64,000 nt of DNA, from the NCBI GenBank assembly GCA_963802415.1, contig CAWDIH010000003.1, positions 310,001 through 374,000 on the forward strand. Direction: 5' to 3'. The position numbers and the translations under genes were made by a program. This stretch comes from DATAES01 sp963802415. GTDB lineage: Bacteria; Actinomycetota; Acidimicrobiia; Acidimicrobiales; JACDCH01. How positions within the stretch are numbered: the stretch's first letter is position 1; each line of letters begins with the position of its first letter. The notes under the pieces were generated by a model. It searched no databases, had not been told where the DNA came from, and saw nothing but the letters and a program-made list of their open reading frames with translations. Below, piece after piece: positions 61,554-64,000 of the stretch.

Positions 61554-62393
61554 GTGACGACGCTCGCGGAACGCCTGGGCCATGGCCCGGACGATCGGCT
61601 GCTGATCATCAACTGCGACGACCTCGGTTCGAGCTACGCCGCCAACGTGGGCTGCTTCGAGGCACTACGGGACGGGCTCGCCACGAGCTCGACGCTCATG
61701 GTGCCGTGCCCATGGGCCCGCGAGGCGGCGTCCCGCTATTTGGGCGAGGACGTCGGCGTGCACCTCACGCTCAACGCGGAGTACGACCTCTACCGCTGGG
61801 GACCCATCACGCACGCGCCGTCCTTGCTCGATGGCGATGGCGGCTTTCCGCGCACGATCGACGACGTGTGGGATCACGCGGACCTCGACGAGGTGCGCCG
61901 CGAGCTGCGCGCGCAGGTAGAGCGGGCGATCCTCTGGGGGTTCGACGTCAGCCATCTCGACTCGCACATGGGTGCGTTGCAGCTGCGGCCCGAGTTCTTC
62001 GACGTCTACCTCGATCTCGCCGTCGACTTCGGGCTTCCGCTGCGCCTGTCCGGCGAGTCGACAGAGCGCCTGATCGGCTTTCCGTTCCGTCAGCTGGCGC
62101 TGGAGGCAGGCGTCGCGTTCCCCGACCACTTCGTGCACGTCCGGGGCGTCGGCAGCCGGCGCATGGTCGAGCGGGTCGTGCGCGACCTTCGGCCGGGCGT
62201 CACCGAGATCTACGTGCACCCCGCGGTCGACACGCCGGAGCTGCGGGCGCTGGCGCCCGACTGGGCGGCGCGGGTCGACGATCACGACCTCGTGGTGCGC
62301 GACGGCGGCCTCCGCACCCTGCTCGAGCGCAGCGAGGCCCGCCTCATCGGGTACCGCCGGCTCCGGGAGCTGCAGCGGGCCGAGGCAGCGTGA
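61554..62393 (+). CDS. ChbG/YdjC-family carbohydrate deacetylase
   Basis: 279 residues from GTG 61554. LLIINCDDLGSSYAANVGCF has the metal-binding CDDLG motif; VGVHLTLNAEYDLYRW and VSHLDSHMGALQLRPEFFDV carry the His and Asp ligands, as in ChbG/HpnK enzymes that remove acetyl groups from chitooligosaccharides or related lipids. The C-terminal TEIYVHPAVDTPE block also fits. It follows the thermonuclease stop by 11 bp and overlaps the end of the convergent double-GNAT gene. Confidence 0.85.
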   Translation: MTTLAERLGHGPDDRLLIINCDDLGSSYAANVGCFEALRDGLATSSTLMVPCPWAREAASRYLGEDVGVHLTLNAEYDLYRWGPITHAPSLLDGDGGFPRTIDDVWDHADLDEVRRELRAQVERAILWGFDVSHLDSHMGALQLRPEFFDVYLDLAVDFGLPLRLSGESTERLIGFPFRQLALEAGVAFPDHFVHVRGVGSRRMVERVVRDLRPGVTEIYVHPAVDTPELRALAPDWAARVDDHDLVVRDGGLRTLLERSEARLIGYRRLRELQRAEAA

Positions 62394-63222
62394 GCGAGCG
62401 GAACACCCGCGACACGCGGGCGTCCGCGGCCTTCGCGTAGAACCGCACCGGGCCGACCCAGGCGATCTCAGCCCAGTCGATCCCCTGCGCCTGCAGGTCT
62501 TGGCACAGGCAGGCGAGCAACGCCGAGCCGACGCCGCCGTGCTGACGAGTCGAATCGGTCGCCATCGGTCCGATCCAAGCACGACGGTTGACCGAGTGTG
62601 AGGCATAGCCGAGCGCGACCGTTGGGTCGTCTTCGGCCAGCGCGGCGAAACATGTGCCGAGCTCGATGCCACGCGCGGTCTCGGCCTCCCAGTTGGGCCA
62701 CTCGCGACGAACGAGCGCGAGGACGGCTTCGATCACATCTGCCTCTGTGACGCGCACCGCCCGGGCGCCTGCCGGGGGTTCGGCTCGATGCGCGGTCGGA
62801 CACCGCATGTTCAGCTCAGCACCAACTGTCCAGTAGCCGAGCGACTCGAACAGGCACAGTGCTCCTAGATGGTCGACGTCGCAGCCCGGCCAGAGATAGA
62901 AGGGCGCTGCGGCGCCAACGCGGACTTCGGCGGCGCCGCGGTCGAAGGCCCAGTTCTGCGCGGCCCCGACGAGCGCGCGTCCATGGCCTTGGCGTTGCGC
63001 ATCGGGGTCGACGACGACGAGCTTCACGCACCCGATGCGCCGCGATCCTTCCTGGGCGACGTCGACCGCGACTGCTCCGTCGCCGGATGGCCAGCCGAGC
63101 ACTGCACTCTCGCCGCTCCAACAGCAGAACGCGACCTCCTCCTCGGAGAGTCCCTCGCCCGGCAGCGCGCGATCGACGATCGCGAACAGGTCCGAGGCGC
63201 GCTCGCGCGTCCAGATGTCCAC
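62344..63222 (-). CDS. Two-domain GNAT acetyltransferase
   Basis: About 292 residues with two GNAT domains. The first has CVKLVVVDPDAQRQGHGRAL followed by VGAAQNWAFDRGAAEVRVGA and PFYLWPGCDV; the second has AWIGPMATDSTRQHGGVGSA, then LLACLCQDLQAQGIDWAEIA and FYAKAADARVSRVFR. The acetyl-CoA loops QGHGRAL and HGGVGSALL are visible. The arrangement resembles mycothiol synthase-like tandem GNAT proteins, but diagnostic residues for MshD were not confirmed. GTG 63222 is chosen; the reading frame extends to 63312. Confidence 0.8.
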   Translation of the reverse strand: MDIWTRERASDLFAIVDRALPGEGLSEEEVAFCCWSGESAVLGWPSGDGAVAVDVAQEGSRRIGCVKLVVVDPDAQRQGHGRALVGAAQNWAFDRGAAEVRVGAAAPFYLWPGCDVDHLGALCLFESLGYWTVGAELNMRCPTAHRAEPPAGARAVRVTEADVIEAVLALVRREWPNWEAETARGIELGTCFAALAEDDPTVALGYASHSVNRRAWIGPMATDSTRQHGGVGSALLACLCQDLQAQGIDWAEIAWVGPVRFYAKAADARVSRVFRSLTLPRPAAAPGAGGTR

Positions 63223-63237
63223 TACCGTCCCCCTGGC

Positions 63238-63618
63238 ATGCGTCGAGTCCGTCGTCTCGGAGTCATCGCGCTCCTCATGGCGACCGCAGGTCTTGGTGCG
63301 GGGTGCCACCACGAGGGTGCTGCGGTCCCCGGCCCGAGTGACGGTGCCAGTCTCGACTTCAGGAGTCGGGCGACCGTGACTCTCGACGACAACGGGATCA
63401 CGCCGGGTTCAGTGCGCGTGCGGGTCGGTGACGCGATCACCGTCGTCAACAAAGGCACGCGCGACCATGGCCTGACGAGCACGTCGATCGACACTGGCAC
63501 GCTGCACCCGGGCGAGTCGACGCTGGTGTTCCTCACCGAGTCCGGCCGGATAGACGCGTACGACCGCGACCACCCGGATCGCCGGCTGGCCATCGAGGTT
63601 GTCGCCGAAGGCTCGTAG
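63238..63618 (+). CDS. Cupredoxin-like lipoprotein
   Basis: 126 residues. A lipoprotein signal (LGVIALLMATAGLGAGC, lipobox LGAGC) is followed by a cupredoxin-like beta barrel: VTLDDNGITPGSVRVRVGDA and ITVVNKGTRDHGLTSTSIDT, with His in DHGL, then a last strand RRLAIEVVAEGS. The copper ligand set is incomplete, lacking the typical Cys and C-terminal His/Met, so it may bind something else. Divergent from the double-GNAT gene and convergent with SCP2. Confidence 0.72.
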   Translation: MRRVRRLGVIALLMATAGLGAGCHHEGAAVPGPSDGASLDFRSRATVTLDDNGITPGSVRVRVGDAITVVNKGTRDHGLTSTSIDTGTLHPGESTLVFLTESGRIDAYDRDHPDRRLAIEVVAEGS

Positions 63619-63621
63619 CCG

Positions 63622-64000
63622 TCAGTACTCGGTCGACTCGTTGACCTTTTCGGCGATGGCCTTGTACTCGGCGCTCTGGGTCAGTGGCATCAGCGACATG
63701 AGCTTGCCCATGTTGCCGGTGACCTTGATACGGCCCTGCATGAACGCGGCGTTCGCATCGAGCTCGCCCTTGTTCACCTTGGAGAAGTCGTCGTAGCCGA
63801 CGGCCATCGTGAACTCCGCTTGGTCGTCCTCGCCCAGAGCGTTCTCGAGGATCTTGCCGTTGTCGATCACGGTGTGGAACGTGACGTCGCCGTCCGGCGC
63901 GCCCGAGACCTTGTACTGCATGCGGGCGCTCGCACCAGGCCGTTCCGGGAACTCCTGCCCGAGGTCCTTCTGAAGATCGAGCCACTCCTGCGTGAGGAAC
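63622..64000 (-). CDS. SCP2 sterol-binding-domain protein, 5' end beyond the window
   Basis: The minus strand reads from the window edge as FLTQEWLDLQKDLGQEFPER, RMQYKVSGAPDGDVTFHTVI, then EFTMAVGYDDFSKVNKGELD and AAFMQGRIKVTGNMGKLMSL to a stop at 63622. This is an SCP2 fold (helix, sheet, IKVTGNMGKLM), which binds lipid or acyl-CoA-like molecules. About 125 residues are visible and the N-terminus is missing. It fits the lipid-handling gene content of the window. The stop is 3 bp from the convergent cupredoxin gene. Confidence 0.85.
   Translation of the reverse strand, partial: FLTQEWLDLQKDLGQEFPERPGASARMQYKVSGAPDGDVTFHTVIDNGKILENALGEDDQAEFTMAVGYDDFSKVNKGELDANAAFMQGRIKVTGNMGKLMSLMPLTQSAEYKAIAEKVNESTEY

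Noticed and set aside
1..64000. tRNA or rRNA genes
   Set aside because: No cloverleaf-like or rRNA-like stretch was recognised by eye; a tRNAscan run would settle it.

Overview
The window is high-GC DNA from an actinobacterium, most likely an uncultured member of the Acidimicrobiia or a relative. The signs are two wax-ester/triacylglycerol synthases (WS/DGAT), three F420-type luciferase-like oxidoreductases, a steroid/fatty-acid style set of acyl-CoA genes (ligase, dehydrogenases, SDRs, thioesterases, thiolase, SCP2), a membrane-anchored FKBP and many GTG/TTG starts. This placement is inferred from gene content; I saw no rRNA or tRNA.

Layout. 0-5.3 kb: VanW-domain protein, WS/DGAT, cupin, geranylgeranyl-reductase-type flavoprotein. 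5.4-9.9 kb (minus): ECF sigma factor, membrane-anchored putative anti-sigma protein, acyl-CoA dehydrogenase, small unknown protein, LLM oxidoreductase. 10-14.5 kb (plus): acyl-CoA synthetase, hydroxyacyl-CoA-type SDR, acyl-CoA dehydrogenase, second SDR. 14.5-17.5 kb (minus): TetR regulator, terpene-cyclase-like toroid protein, type I phosphodiesterase. 17.5-36 kb: mixed housekeeping and lipid genes, including MBL-fold hydrolase, FKBP, RecB-like nuclease, PAP2, second WS/DGAT, a methyltransferase fused to a Mug-type DNA glycosylase, GlxA-type regulator, thioesterases, MFS, AlkB, thiolase.

36-61 kb is an accessory block bracketed by a truncated thermonuclease gene (36.06 kb) and an intact paralogue (61.03 kb). 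It holds three class III cyclases, two near-identical GNAT acetyltransferases, two RCC1-repeat lipoproteins, small membrane and secreted proteins, broken genes, and an IS110 element split by an IS21 element. At least eight copies of a palindrome-rich 65-180 bp intergenic repeat lie between these genes; in the best copies it ends within a few bases of the next start codon. This looks like a cassette array, but the motifs are not canonical integron attC and no integrase is visible. It is the best candidate for an undescribed system here.

61-64 kb returns to ordinary chromosome: ChbG/YdjC deacetylase, double-GNAT protein, cupredoxin-like lipoprotein, SCP2 protein.

Caution: about sixteen single-base indels break otherwise well-preserved reading frames across housekeeping, accessory and IS genes, several in short homopolymers or GC runs. 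Uncorrected assembly error is the simplest explanation, so the genes I call frameshifted may be intact in the organism.
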